From NCBI GenBank assembly GCA_000993405.1, contig LBWB01000012.1:1-37776 (forward strand): a stretch of 37,776 bases of DNA, read 5' to 3'. This DNA comes from Candidatus Woesebacteria bacterium GW2011_GWB1_39_12. GTDB lineage: Bacteria; Patescibacteriota; Microgenomatia; UBA8517. A program made the position numbers and the translations under genes. Below the pieces are notes generated by a model. That model was not told the DNA's origin and did not search any database. It saw nothing but the letters and a program-made list of their open reading frames with translations. Below are positions 1-8,830 of the stretch, piece after piece; the first letter of the stretch is position 1; the number at the start of each line of letters is the position of its first letter.

Positions 1-420
1 TTTGAGCCGGCCGATATAGAAACCCCATTACGTCGTGGATACTATACAGACTTAACAAGAAATGAAGTGATGAATTTCTACATCTCTCAGGTTAATAAGT
101 CTCCCTTTAAAAATATTCCAATTCCTACTTATAAACTTAATTATCCGCCGGAAGAAGCCCAAACGCTTATTCGTGATCAGGCAAGAAGTACTTTTTTAGA
201 GGAGATCGCACACCCAATGAGAGAGTCATTTTTTGTAAATGGATTCGAGCCAAAACAAGATAAAGATATGATAGAGATAGAAGGAAAAAAGTGGAGGCAA
301 AAAATAATAGTAAGATATCTTCCAAGTAGTCTTTACCATAGACTTTTAGTTGGTATCCTTACGCTTTCGATAATTCCGATTTTATACATTTATTGGACTA
401 AATGTCTTAGAATTTTATAA
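1..420 (+). CDS. C-terminal part of a hypothetical protein with a C-terminal hydrophobic segment (5' truncated by window edge)
   Basis: Frame 1 is open from base 1 (FEPADIETPLRRGYYTDLTRNEVMNFY...) to TAA at 418-420; hydrophobic LLVGILTLSIIPILYIYW near the C-terminus; no family recognised. Confidence 0.6.
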   Translation, partial: FEPADIETPLRRGYYTDLTRNEVMNFYISQVNKSPFKNIPIPTYKLNYPPEEAQTLIRDQARSTFLEEIAHPMRESFFVNGFEPKQDKDMIEIEGKKWRQKIIVRYLPSSLYHRLLVGILTLSIIPILYIYWTKCLRIL

Positions 421-435
421 CAGATTTCAAGAAAA

Positions 436-525
436 CCACGGGCGTGAGCCCGTGGATGAATTGAACTCTGATATGTCGTCCTCTTTAGGAAGGAAACCCC
501 GCCTGGTAAGGCGGGGAGGACGTCA
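436..525 (+). ncRNA. omegaRNA-like / IS200-IS605 right-end-like structured element without an adjacent transposase
   Basis: Perfect 8-bp stem CCACGGGC-GTGA-GCCCGTGG (436-455); second perfect 7-bp stem CCCCGCC-TGGTAA-GGCGGGG (497-516) followed by AGGACGTCA; CGTCCT (477-482) can pair with AGGACG (517-522), enclosing hairpin 2. The layout resembles IS200/IS605 tnpB right ends. Confidence 0.55.
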
Positions 526-552
526 TTGAAGGAAACGAAGCACTAATAAATC

Positions 553-1476
553 ATGACTGACCTTTCAATAGTTATTGTAAGCTACAATACCAAGAAGTTA
601 TTAAACTCATGTCTTTTTTCTGTTTTTCAAAATACAGTAGGCTTGGATTACGAAATCATAGTTGTTGACAACGCATCCAGCGATGGCAGCGTAAAGTTAC
701 TTCTTAGACTAGCCAAAAAGGGAACAAATTTAAAACCGATATTCAATAGAGCGAACGTAGGTTTTGGAAAAGCGAATAATCAGGGTATAAAAAAGGCGAT
801 AGGTAAGTATATTCTTTTTTTAAATTCAGATACTTTGATTAAAGATAATATCCTGGGTGAAATGGTTCGATGGATGGAGGAGCACCCAGAGGTTGGTGCT
901 GCTACTTGTGCATTGAAAAATAAAGATGGCAGTTTACAGGGTACGGGAGGTTACTTTCCAAATCTATTGCGGGTTCTAACATGGATGTTTTTTATCGATG
1001 ACATTCCTTATCTTGACTTGCTAATAAAACCTTTTCACCCGATGCATTCAAGTTCTCCCTTTTACAAAAACGTAGGCCATTTTAAAAAGACAAAAGAAGT
1101 CGATTGGATAACCGGTGCGTTTATACTTGCACGGGCTGAAGCTCTAAATAAAATCGGAGGATTTGACGAAGGATATTTTATGTACACGGAAGACGTTGAT
1201 TTGTGTTATCGAATAAAAAAACTAGGCTGGAAGATTTGGTATCTTCCAAATTGGAGTATTATTCATTTAGGCGGATCGAGCAGTAATAAAGAATATCCTT
1301 TAATCAAAGAGTATGAAGGAATCAAGATATTTTATAGAAAACATAAACAAAATTGGCAATATCCGATTTTAAGAATATTACTCAAAGTTGGAGCATTAGG
1401 AAGAGTTGTTCTTTTCGGAGTAATGAAAGGAAAGGAGGCAGCAATAATTTATGCAAAAGCTTATAAAGTCGCCTGA
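553..1476 (+). CDS. Glycosyltransferase family 2 (rhamnosyltransferase-like)
   Basis: LSIVIVSYNTKKLLNSCL, VVDNASSDGS, FLNSDT, TEDVDLCYRIKKLGWKI motifs. Confidence 0.9.
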   Translation: MTDLSIVIVSYNTKKLLNSCLFSVFQNTVGLDYEIIVVDNASSDGSVKLLLRLAKKGTNLKPIFNRANVGFGKANNQGIKKAIGKYILFLNSDTLIKDNILGEMVRWMEEHPEVGAATCALKNKDGSLQGTGGYFPNLLRVLTWMFFIDDIPYLDLLIKPFHPMHSSSPFYKNVGHFKKTKEVDWITGAFILARAEALNKIGGFDEGYFMYTEDVDLCYRIKKLGWKIWYLPNWSIIHLGGSSSNKEYPLIKEYEGIKIFYRKHKQNWQYPILRILLKVGALGRVVLFGVMKGKEAAIIYAKAYKVA

Positions 1477-2824
1477 GACGCTTTTGAAATATTTAGTTGC
1501 AGGAATACTTATTGCAGTCCCTCTATATCCGAAATTCCCCTTTATTAGGATTCCCGGAACGTTTGTTTCGGTAAGGTTAGAAGACCTCTTACTAATTCTG
1601 AGTTTCATTTTCTGGTTGATCTTCTTTTTTCCCGGAATAAAGAACTTTTTCAAAAACGATATTCTTAGAGCAATTATTATATTTTTGGGCGTCGGTGTAA
1701 TTTCGCTCTTTTCTGCAATATTTGTAACCCAGACCATTACCCCCCATATTGGAATTTTGCATTGGTTTCGTCGTATAGAGTATTTTGTACCTCTGGTTTT
1801 GGGTATGACGGTTATTAAAAAACTTGCTGGAAATTTAAACTTTTTTTTTAAAATAATTCTTTTGATTATTTTCTTTGCTTTTATTTACGGTTTTGGACAA
1901 AGATATCTGTCGTGGCCGATAATAATAACCCAAAATCAGGAATATTCTAAGGGTGTTGCGTTAAGATGGATGTCTGGAAGCCATATAAATTCAACGTTCG
2001 CAGGACATTACGATCTCGCGACCTTTCTTGTATTAGTATTACCGTTAGTGATAACTAGTCTTTTTATTCTCAAGGGTAAACTTACAAAGGTATTTTTGGC
2101 GGGCACTTGGCTTATCTCACTTTGGCTTTTAGTCAATACAGCCTCACGTATATCTCTGGTCTCCTATCTTATAGCCAGTACTTTTTCTTTAGTCCTTATA
2201 AAAAAATATAAGGCAATACCGATTGTTATCTTGATATCTATTGGCTTTATTGGTTTTTCATCAAACTTGCAAGAACGCTACGGACGCCTTTGGAATGTTG
2301 TGAGAGAAAGAGTTTTGGAAATTAAGATTTTGGACAATTTGGTAGCCGATGATGTTTATGCTCAAGATAGCGAGGAATTTTTATTCAAGAAAGATAAACC
2401 TTCTCCCACACCTACTCCTGTCCCCGTTTTTGAAGACAGGTCAAGCTCGATCAGACTAAACGTAGAATGGCCACGAGCATTACGCGCTTTTTCTAAAAAT
2501 CCGCTTCTGGGAACCGGTTATTCATCGATTACTTTAGCAACGGATAACGACTTTCTAAGATTGTTGGGAGAAGTGGGACTGTTGGGTTTTTTGGCTTTCT
2601 TACTCATTTTCGTCAATTTTTGCACAGCTTTGTTAAAAGTTTGGCCATTTCCCAAGAATTTCGAAGGTTTAGAGTTAGCATTTGTGGCAGGAATTAGCGG
2701 AAGTTTACCAGGGCTTTTCTTAAATGCAGTTTTTATAGATATCTTTGAGGCCTCAAAATTTGCTATCATCTTCTGGCTATTAATCGGAATGACGATTTCC
2801 CTTATTGATAAAAATCATGAATAG
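1451..2824 (+). CDS. O-antigen ligase/polymerase-like multi-pass membrane protein
   Basis: Many hydrophobic segments; Wzy_C-like ASRISLVSYLIA and NPLLGTGYSS...DNDFLRLLGEVGLLGFLAFL. Confidence 0.7.
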   Translation: MQKLIKSPETLLKYLVAGILIAVPLYPKFPFIRIPGTFVSVRLEDLLLILSFIFWLIFFFPGIKNFFKNDILRAIIIFLGVGVISLFSAIFVTQTITPHIGILHWFRRIEYFVPLVLGMTVIKKLAGNLNFFFKIILLIIFFAFIYGFGQRYLSWPIIITQNQEYSKGVALRWMSGSHINSTFAGHYDLATFLVLVLPLVITSLFILKGKLTKVFLAGTWLISLWLLVNTASRISLVSYLIASTFSLVLIKKYKAIPIVILISIGFIGFSSNLQERYGRLWNVVRERVLEIKILDNLVADDVYAQDSEEFLFKKDKPSPTPTPVPVFEDRSSSIRLNVEWPRALRAFSKNPLLGTGYSSITLATDNDFLRLLGEVGLLGFLAFLLIFVNFCTALLKVWPFPKNFEGLELAFVAGISGSLPGLFLNAVFIDIFEASKFAIIFWLLIGMTISLIDKNHE

Positions 2825-4388
2825 TTTGGCCATAAAACTCTTTGTCATTAGATATTACGATTATATATTTTTATTTTTTCTATTAGTCGTAGTTTCATTT
2901 GTCGTTCTTTATCAAAAAGTTCTCAAAAAGAAAAAGATCTTAATAAAACTGAACAAAATTATTGATCGAGGTCCATCAGAGAGGATGGGTAACTTAGTTT
3001 TAGTCTTTATTTTAGTATTGGGGTTTTTGGTAAGGCTTTACGGAATCACGAACCCTTTGGCCGACTGGCATTCTTTCAGACAAGCGGATACGGCTTCTGT
3101 TACCAGAGTTTATCTGGAGGAAGGTTTGAATCTTTTATATCCCCGATATCACGATTATTCGACAACCCAAAGCGGTATGTTTAATCTCAAAGGTTACAGG
3201 TTTGTAGAGTTTCCTGTTTACAATGTAGTTCATCTTTTAATGGTTAAAATTTTTCCGGTATTTTCACTTGAGGTTTGGGGAAGGCTTGTATCCGTCTTTT
3301 CAGCCCTTGTCTCGGCATATATTATTTATTTGATAGGAAGAAAGTTTATTTCAAGATGGGGAGGACTATTTTCGGCTTTTTTCTTTCTTTTTATACCTTT
3401 TAATATTTACTTCACGCGTGTTATTTTGCCGGAGCCGATAATGGTTGCTTTTGCACTTTTGGCCCTATGGACATTCATAAAATTTAGTGAGAATGATGAA
3501 ACTTTGTATCTTCTTGGTACAGTAGTTTTTATGGCTCTAGCACTTCTAATAAAACCTTACGCCTTTTTTTATACACCCCCTATTTTTTATTTGGCTTGGC
3601 AAAAATATGGGATAAAGAAAATCTTTGCACAAAAAAAACTACTCGCCGCAGGACTTGTCGCAACGTTGCCATTCATACTCTGGCGAATTTGGATGCAAAA
3701 CTTTCCAGAAGGCATCCCCTTTTGGCAATGGACGCTTAACGGGGATGGAATTAGATTTAAGCCCGCTTTTTGGTATTGGTTATTTGGAGAAAGAATTACA
3801 AAGTTGATCTTGGGATATTGGGGACTTATTCCCCTCGCATTCGGAGTAATGGCATATAAGAAAACAAGAGCTTTTTTTTATTTTCTACTTGTTGGAATGC
3901 TTCTTTATATGGGTGTGATTGCCACGGCAAATGTAAGACATGATTATTACCAAACACTTTTAATTCCGGCAACTTCATTATTTCTTGGAGTAGGCGTTAT
4001 TGAGATGTGGAATTTGAAAGTTTTTAATAAAATGGCAGTAAGAGGAATCTTGATATTTTCGCTTCTTATGTTTTTTCTTGTTGGGTCTTTTCAAGTTAAG
4101 GAATTTTATAAAATAAATCACCCGGAGATTATCGCTGCTGGGAAAGCAGTTGACAGGTTAACTCCGAAGGACGCGGTAATTATTGCGGCTTATAACGGCG
4201 ATACTGCTTTTTTATATCAAACAAGACGTAAAGGCTGGCCGGTTGTAGACAGGCCGATTAATGAGCTTATTGAAAGAGGTGTCCAGTATTATGTATCTGT
4301 AAACTTGGACCATCCTCAGACTAAGGAGTTTATGGAAAAATTTGAGGTAGTAGAGAGAACTAGTCAGTATGTGATAGTGAAATTATGA
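2817..4388 (+). CDS. GT39/ArnT-like dolichyl-phosphate-mannose-type glycosyltransferase, integral membrane
   Basis: Multi-pass membrane protein with LADWHSFRQADTASVTR in the first loop and C-terminal soluble part; ATG at 2817 overlaps the upstream stop. Confidence 0.7.
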   Translation: MNSLAIKLFVIRYYDYIFLFFLLVVVSFVVLYQKVLKKKKILIKLNKIIDRGPSERMGNLVLVFILVLGFLVRLYGITNPLADWHSFRQADTASVTRVYLEEGLNLLYPRYHDYSTTQSGMFNLKGYRFVEFPVYNVVHLLMVKIFPVFSLEVWGRLVSVFSALVSAYIIYLIGRKFISRWGGLFSAFFFLFIPFNIYFTRVILPEPIMVAFALLALWTFIKFSENDETLYLLGTVVFMALALLIKPYAFFYTPPIFYLAWQKYGIKKIFAQKKLLAAGLVATLPFILWRIWMQNFPEGIPFWQWTLNGDGIRFKPAFWYWLFGERITKLILGYWGLIPLAFGVMAYKKTRAFFYFLLVGMLLYMGVIATANVRHDYYQTLLIPATSLFLGVGVIEMWNLKVFNKMAVRGILIFSLLMFFLVGSFQVKEFYKINHPEIIAAGKAVDRLTPKDAVIIAAYNGDTAFLYQTRRKGWPVVDRPINELIERGVQYYVSVNLDHPQTKEFMEKFEVVERTSQYVIVKL

Positions 4389-5581
4389 AAATATTAATGT
4401 TGGTGCCATATTTACCTACAATAACCATGAGCGGCGGACAAACTCGTTGGTATAACATTATTAAGTATTTAGCTAAAAAGCATGATATTACTCTTTTTTC
4501 TTTAATTAAAGATGAAAGCGAAAGGCAGTTTATACCGGAACTCAAGAAATATTGCAAAAAGGTTGAAGTATTTTATAGACCTAAAAAACCTTGGACAGTG
4601 CGTAATATCCTGCTATCGGTTTTTGGTCCTTTCCCGCTTCTTGTAGTTAGGAATTCGTCACTCGAGGAAAGAAGGGCAATAAAGAAAGAACTCTTAAAAG
4701 AAAAATATGATTTAATCCATGCTGAAACTTTCTATGTAATGCCGCATTTGGGTAAGACTAATGTTCCGACTATCTTAGTTGAGCAGACTATTTGGCATGA
4801 TGTTTATAAGCATCATGTTGTAAATGAAATCCCGTTTTTTTTGCGGCCATTTTTTATGCAGGACGTTTTAAAAGTTAAGTTTTGGGAGAAATATTATTGG
4901 AGTAAAGCAGATAGACTATTTGCTGTATCGGAAGAAGATAGAGACGCCATGCTGGCTCTTGTTCCCAAAAAAGAAGTTGGGATTATCCCAAACGGAGTCG
5001 ACTGCCATTTTTTTACGGAGAAAAGAAGGGAAAAGAGGTTACCTCCCAGGATTTTATATGGCGTGACTAATTTTGAGTGGTTACAGAATCAGGAGGCTAC
5101 AAAGATATTGATTGAGGAGGTTTGGCCCAGAATAAAAAAGGTTAATCCTAATGCTAAAGTTTGGATTGTTGGGAGAAAAATGCCGTATTGGTTAAAGAAT
5201 CTTTCTAAAAATGAGGATATTGAAGTAACTGAAAACATTCCTGATGCAAGAGATGCATATAGGCGCGCAAGCGTTATGGTGGCACCAATAAAAGGAGCCG
5301 GGGGTACAAGGTTAAAAATTCTCGAAGCTATGGCAGCAGGGCTTCCTGTAATATCGACGAGCGTTGGGGTGGCAGGTTTAAAGTTGACGGATAAAGTAAA
5401 TGTATTAATTGCCGACACCCCTGAGGAAATTGCAGAGCGCACAATAATGCTTTTGAAAGACGAAAGGTTGTCTGAAATCATTGGAGAAGCTGGTCGTAAA
5501 CATGTTCAGAAGAATTTTGATTGGGAATCTATAGTTAAACTTCACGATCCTGTTTACAGAGAGTTAGCAAAAAGAAAATGA
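4385..5581 (+). CDS. Glycosyltransferase family 4
   Basis: GT-B fold motifs: GVTNFEWLQNQEA, VMVAPIKGAGGTRLKILEAMAAGLPVISTSVG; ATGA overlap with upstream gene. Confidence 0.88.
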   Translation: MKILMLVPYLPTITMSGGQTRWYNIIKYLAKKHDITLFSLIKDESERQFIPELKKYCKKVEVFYRPKKPWTVRNILLSVFGPFPLLVVRNSSLEERRAIKKELLKEKYDLIHAETFYVMPHLGKTNVPTILVEQTIWHDVYKHHVVNEIPFFLRPFFMQDVLKVKFWEKYYWSKADRLFAVSEEDRDAMLALVPKKEVGIIPNGVDCHFFTEKRREKRLPPRILYGVTNFEWLQNQEATKILIEEVWPRIKKVNPNAKVWIVGRKMPYWLKNLSKNEDIEVTENIPDARDAYRRASVMVAPIKGAGGTRLKILEAMAAGLPVISTSVGVAGLKLTDKVNVLIADTPEEIAERTIMLLKDERLSEIIGEAGRKHVQKNFDWESIVKLHDPVYRELAKRK

Positions 5582-6474
5582 AACCGAAGCTTTCAATTGT
5601 AATTTTAAGCTATAACACTAAAGATTTATTACGGGATTGCCTACTTTCATTAAAGAAAGTGAAAACAGAGGCCGATTTTGATGTAATAGTTCCCGATAAT
5701 GGTTCAACTGACAGCTCTCCTGAAATGGTGGAGAAAGAGTTTCCGTGGATTAAAAAGATTATTAGAATCGGTAAAAATATTGGTTTTGCTGCAGGTAACA
5801 ACAGGGCTTTAAAGGCAGTCAAAAGTGAATTTGTACTTCTTTTAAATCCAGATACAATAGTTTATCCGAATACAATCAGAAGAGTACTAAACTATATGGA
5901 AGATAACGCTGATGTCGGGGCCGCGACGTGTCGGGTGGAGTTACCAAACGGTAAACTTGATTATTCTTGTCATCGTGGATTTCCAACACCTTGGAATGCT
6001 TTGTGTTATTTTTCAGGATTGTCAAATATATTCCCTGGCTCTAAGTTTTTTAGCGGATATACCGCTACCTATAAAGATTTAAATAGTATTCACGAAGTCG
6101 ACGCTTTAACAGGTGCCTTCGCTATGATTAGGACAAAAGCCGGTAGGCAGGTGGGATGGTTTGATGAGGATTATTTTTGGAATGGTGAGGATATAGACTT
6201 TTGCTACAAGTTAAAGGAAAGGAAGTGGAAGATTATTTACATTCCGGATGTCAAAATCACACATTTTAAAGGATCTGCATCCGGACTTAGAAAAACAGGG
6301 GTATTAAAACCTGCAAAATTTGTAAAAAAGAAAGCGGCTCTTTCGAGTACGCAAGTAATGCGTTTGTTTTATAAAAAACATCTTGCTCAAAATTACCCCT
6401 TCTATGTTAACTGGATGGTTTATCTGGGAATTAGTTTACTGGAAAGTTTTAGAGTTTCGAAATCGTCAATTTAA
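5578..6474 (+). CDS. Glycosyltransferase family 2 (rhamnosyltransferase-like)
   Basis: LSIVILSYNTKDLLRDCL, PDNGSTDSS, LLNPDT, NGEDIDFCYKLKERKWKI. Confidence 0.9.
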   Translation: MKPKLSIVILSYNTKDLLRDCLLSLKKVKTEADFDVIVPDNGSTDSSPEMVEKEFPWIKKIIRIGKNIGFAAGNNRALKAVKSEFVLLLNPDTIVYPNTIRRVLNYMEDNADVGAATCRVELPNGKLDYSCHRGFPTPWNALCYFSGLSNIFPGSKFFSGYTATYKDLNSIHEVDALTGAFAMIRTKAGRQVGWFDEDYFWNGEDIDFCYKLKERKWKIIYIPDVKITHFKGSASGLRKTGVLKPAKFVKKKAALSSTQVMRLFYKKHLAQNYPFYVNWMVYLGISLLESFRVSKSSI

Positions 6475-6477
6475 CTT

Positions 6478-7620
6478 ATGAAATTATTGATTGATGCAAG
6501 AATGTATGGATTGGAACACTCTGGGATTGGAAGATACATTATTAATTTAATTGAAGGATTAAAAAAATTAGGAAATAAAGAACAGTTTGTGGTTCTTCTC
6601 AGAAAAAAGTACTTCGATCAATTAAACTTACCCTCAAATTGGAAAAAAGTACTGGCAAATTTTAGGCATTATACTTTTGAGGAACAGTTTAAAATTCCAG
6701 GAATAATAAAAAAAGAGAGACCTGATTTGGTTCATTTTCCTCACATTAATTTTCCGATTTTATATCGAGGTATGCATGTTATCACTGTTCACGACTTAAC
6801 TATGCAGCGACAAGGAATTAGTGCAACAACGCTTCCCTTGCCTGTTTACTATCTTAAAAGGCTTCCATTTCTACTGGCCTCGAGAATTGGTATAAAATCC
6901 GCGGTCGCAATAATAACCCCGTCAGATACAGTTAAAAATGATGTTTCCGAGTACTATAACATCGATAAAAATAATATTTTTGTAACCTATGAGGGAGTAG
7001 ATTTTGGCAAGTTCGAAAATCACCTCCGAGGTGACCCGGAGGGGCTCCTCGGACGGTGGAATCTGCAAACCGCAAAATATTTCTTGTATGTAGGAAATGC
7101 ATATCCTCACAAGAATCTTGGAATAGTTGTAAAAGCAATTAAAAAATTGAATGCAGAAAAAGACTTGAATATTAAGTTAGCCATCGCCGGTTCAAAAGAC
7201 GTATTTAAAGAAAGATTACAAAATTTAGTTAGACAAGAAAATGCCGAGAAGTATGTAAAAACATTAGGCTATGCTTCGGATGAAGAGCTTTCGGTTCTGT
7301 ACAAAAGTTCAATAGCTTTTGTTTATCCTTCTTTATCTGAAGGCTTCGGCCTGCAGGGTTTGGAAGCGATAGCTTCCGGATCATTGGTTATAGCATCTGA
7401 CATTCCCGTATTTAAGGAAATATATGAAGAAAATGTTCTGTATTTTAACCCAAATGATGTAAACTCTCTGGTTGAAGCTATGAAAAAGGTCATGAAAATC
7501 TCTGGAGAAGAAAAAACGCAGATGATAAGTAGAGCAAAAGACTTTATTAAAAAATATTCCTGGCAAGAAATGGCTAAAGAAACTCTAGAAATTTACAAGC
7601 AGATTTTAGAAAAGAAGTAA
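6478..7620 (+). CDS. Glycosyltransferase family 4
   Basis: HSGIGRYIINLIEGL, FLYVGNAYPHKNL, VYPSLSEGFGLQGLEAIASGSLVIASD. Confidence 0.9.
   Translation: MKLLIDARMYGLEHSGIGRYIINLIEGLKKLGNKEQFVVLLRKKYFDQLNLPSNWKKVLANFRHYTFEEQFKIPGIIKKERPDLVHFPHINFPILYRGMHVITVHDLTMQRQGISATTLPLPVYYLKRLPFLLASRIGIKSAVAIITPSDTVKNDVSEYYNIDKNNIFVTYEGVDFGKFENHLRGDPEGLLGRWNLQTAKYFLYVGNAYPHKNLGIVVKAIKKLNAEKDLNIKLAIAGSKDVFKERLQNLVRQENAEKYVKTLGYASDEELSVLYKSSIAFVYPSLSEGFGLQGLEAIASGSLVIASDIPVFKEIYEENVLYFNPNDVNSLVEAMKKVMKISGEEKTQMISRAKDFIKKYSWQEMAKETLEIYKQILEKK
7021..7059. repeat. Palindromic repeat (family A, copy 1) inside a glycosyltransferase gene
   Basis: TCCGAGG (7025-7031) / CCTCGGA (7047-7053) stem; 13-nt CACCTCCGAGGTG and 9-nt CTCCTCGGA shared with 24420-24451. 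Confidence 0.6.
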
Positions 7621-7651
7621 CGGGTGTCAATATAATCCACCCGACGGGTGG
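7621..7651 (+). promoter_or_regulatory. Intergenic segment with two mutually exclusive hairpins
   Basis: CGGGTG (7621-7626) can pair with CACCCG (7638-7643), or CCACCC (7637-7642) with GGGTGG (7646-7651). Confidence 0.4.
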
Positions 7652-7690
7652 TTTAGTTTCGTACCTGTTACTTTTACCAGCTCATACTGT

Positions 7691-8338
7691 ATGAAAAAGA
7701 TGAAATTAGGTAATACTTTTCTTATTATCTTGATAACTGTCATTTTTATTATTGGATACGCATTTTTCATTAAAACTTCTTATTTTCATCGTCTTTCAAG
7801 TTGGGTCGAAACCAACAGACTAAGCTTTATTGTTTACTTGCTTGTTTGGAAGATAGTTGCAACCGTCTGGCCACCCTTGACTGGAGGTCTTGTGACGCTT
7901 GGTTCGATTCCTTTAATAGGATGGGAAGCAGCATATTTTGTCGATTTTTCAGGTAGTCTAATTGCCGGAGTGATCGATTACCATCTTGGCAGAAAATATG
8001 GTTTATGGATTTTAAATAAATTGTTTGATGAAAGTGTTGTGAGAAAAATCCAGAAGGTTAAAGTGAAGGAGAATAAAGAGATTGAAACTGTTTTTCTATA
8101 TCGCCTATTTTTGGGTATGTCGTTACTAGAAGGCGTATATTATAGTGCAGGTTTTTTGCGTATAACATTTAGAAATTTTTTAATTGGGGCCGCTCTTTCT
8201 CATATTGCTATAGGGGTGCCTACTTTTTATTTTATCCGTAGTGTATTCGATACTAAAAATATTATTTTTACAGTTGTATTGCTGGTTATCGGGATTCCAA
8301 TAATTTATCTTTTAAGAAAGAGACATTTTGAGTTTTAA
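7691..8338 (+). CDS. VTT/SNARE-associated (DedA/TVP38-like) membrane protein
   Basis: Hydrophobic, with VWPPLTGGLVTLGSIPLIGWEAAYFVDFSGSLIAGVIDYHLGRKYG resembling the VTT domain signature. Confidence 0.65.
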   Translation: MKKMKLGNTFLIILITVIFIIGYAFFIKTSYFHRLSSWVETNRLSFIVYLLVWKIVATVWPPLTGGLVTLGSIPLIGWEAAYFVDFSGSLIAGVIDYHLGRKYGLWILNKLFDESVVRKIQKVKVKENKEIETVFLYRLFLGMSLLEGVYYSAGFLRITFRNFLIGAALSHIAIGVPTFYFIRSVFDTKNIIFTVVLLVIGIPIIYLLRKRHFEF

Positions 8339-8401
8339 ATCTTGGTATTATACTTGTAACGGAACCTGTGAATATGGGGATTTGGTCGAAGTTGATGCGG
8401 A

Positions 8402-8426
8402 CCCCAGCACCGCGGAGGGTGTGGGG
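8402..8426. repeat. GC-rich intergenic hairpin
   Basis: CCCCA-(G)-CACC / GGTG-TGGGG, 9 bp with one bulged base, 6-nt loop, in an AT-rich spacer. Confidence 0.45.
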
Positions 8427-8500
8427 CAGGGAAAGGGGATTGTAAGAAAACTAGGAACTGGTCATTGATTTAGAATACAAACAATTTTATTATCTTATTA

Positions 8501-8776
8501 ATGAGCAATAAGCAGAAAGAAGAACAATATAAATTCTTTACAGATGCATTTCACGAAGTAGTTATTCCCGTACTTGAGGATATGGATGCAAAGATGGTTA
8601 CCAAACAGGATATTAAGAGATTAGAGGGAGAATCGGGAGGACTCGATAAAAGGTTAGATAATGTTGAAATGAAGCTGGAGAAAATTGACGGTAGACTTGA
8701 AAGGTATGGAAATAGAATTGACAATCACGGAAAAAGAATTAAGGGGTTAGAAACGAAAGCTTTTGTGACTTCCTAA
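8501..8776 (+). CDS. Small coiled-coil hypothetical protein
   Basis: Heptad-like repetition LEGESGGLDKRLDNVEMKLEKIDGRLERYGNRIDNHGKRIKGLE; TATTAT -10-like hexamer 7 nt before the ATG. Confidence 0.7.
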   Translation: MSNKQKEEQYKFFTDAFHEVVIPVLEDMDAKMVTKQDIKRLEGESGGLDKRLDNVEMKLEKIDGRLERYGNRIDNHGKRIKGLETKAFVTS

Positions 8777-8830
8777 ATAAACTTCAACAAATTTAGATTT
8801 GCGTAATCTAATTCTGTTACAATCACCTTA

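Noticed and set aside
1396-1737. Minus-strand ORF opposite GT2/O-antigen ligase, and other track ORFs of 60-150 aa antisense to or out of frame with conserved genes (e.g. 5089-5481, 24141-24587, 28608-29027, 36187-36477)
   Set aside because: They overlap strongly supported genes, lack recognisable motifs and show shadow-ORF composition.
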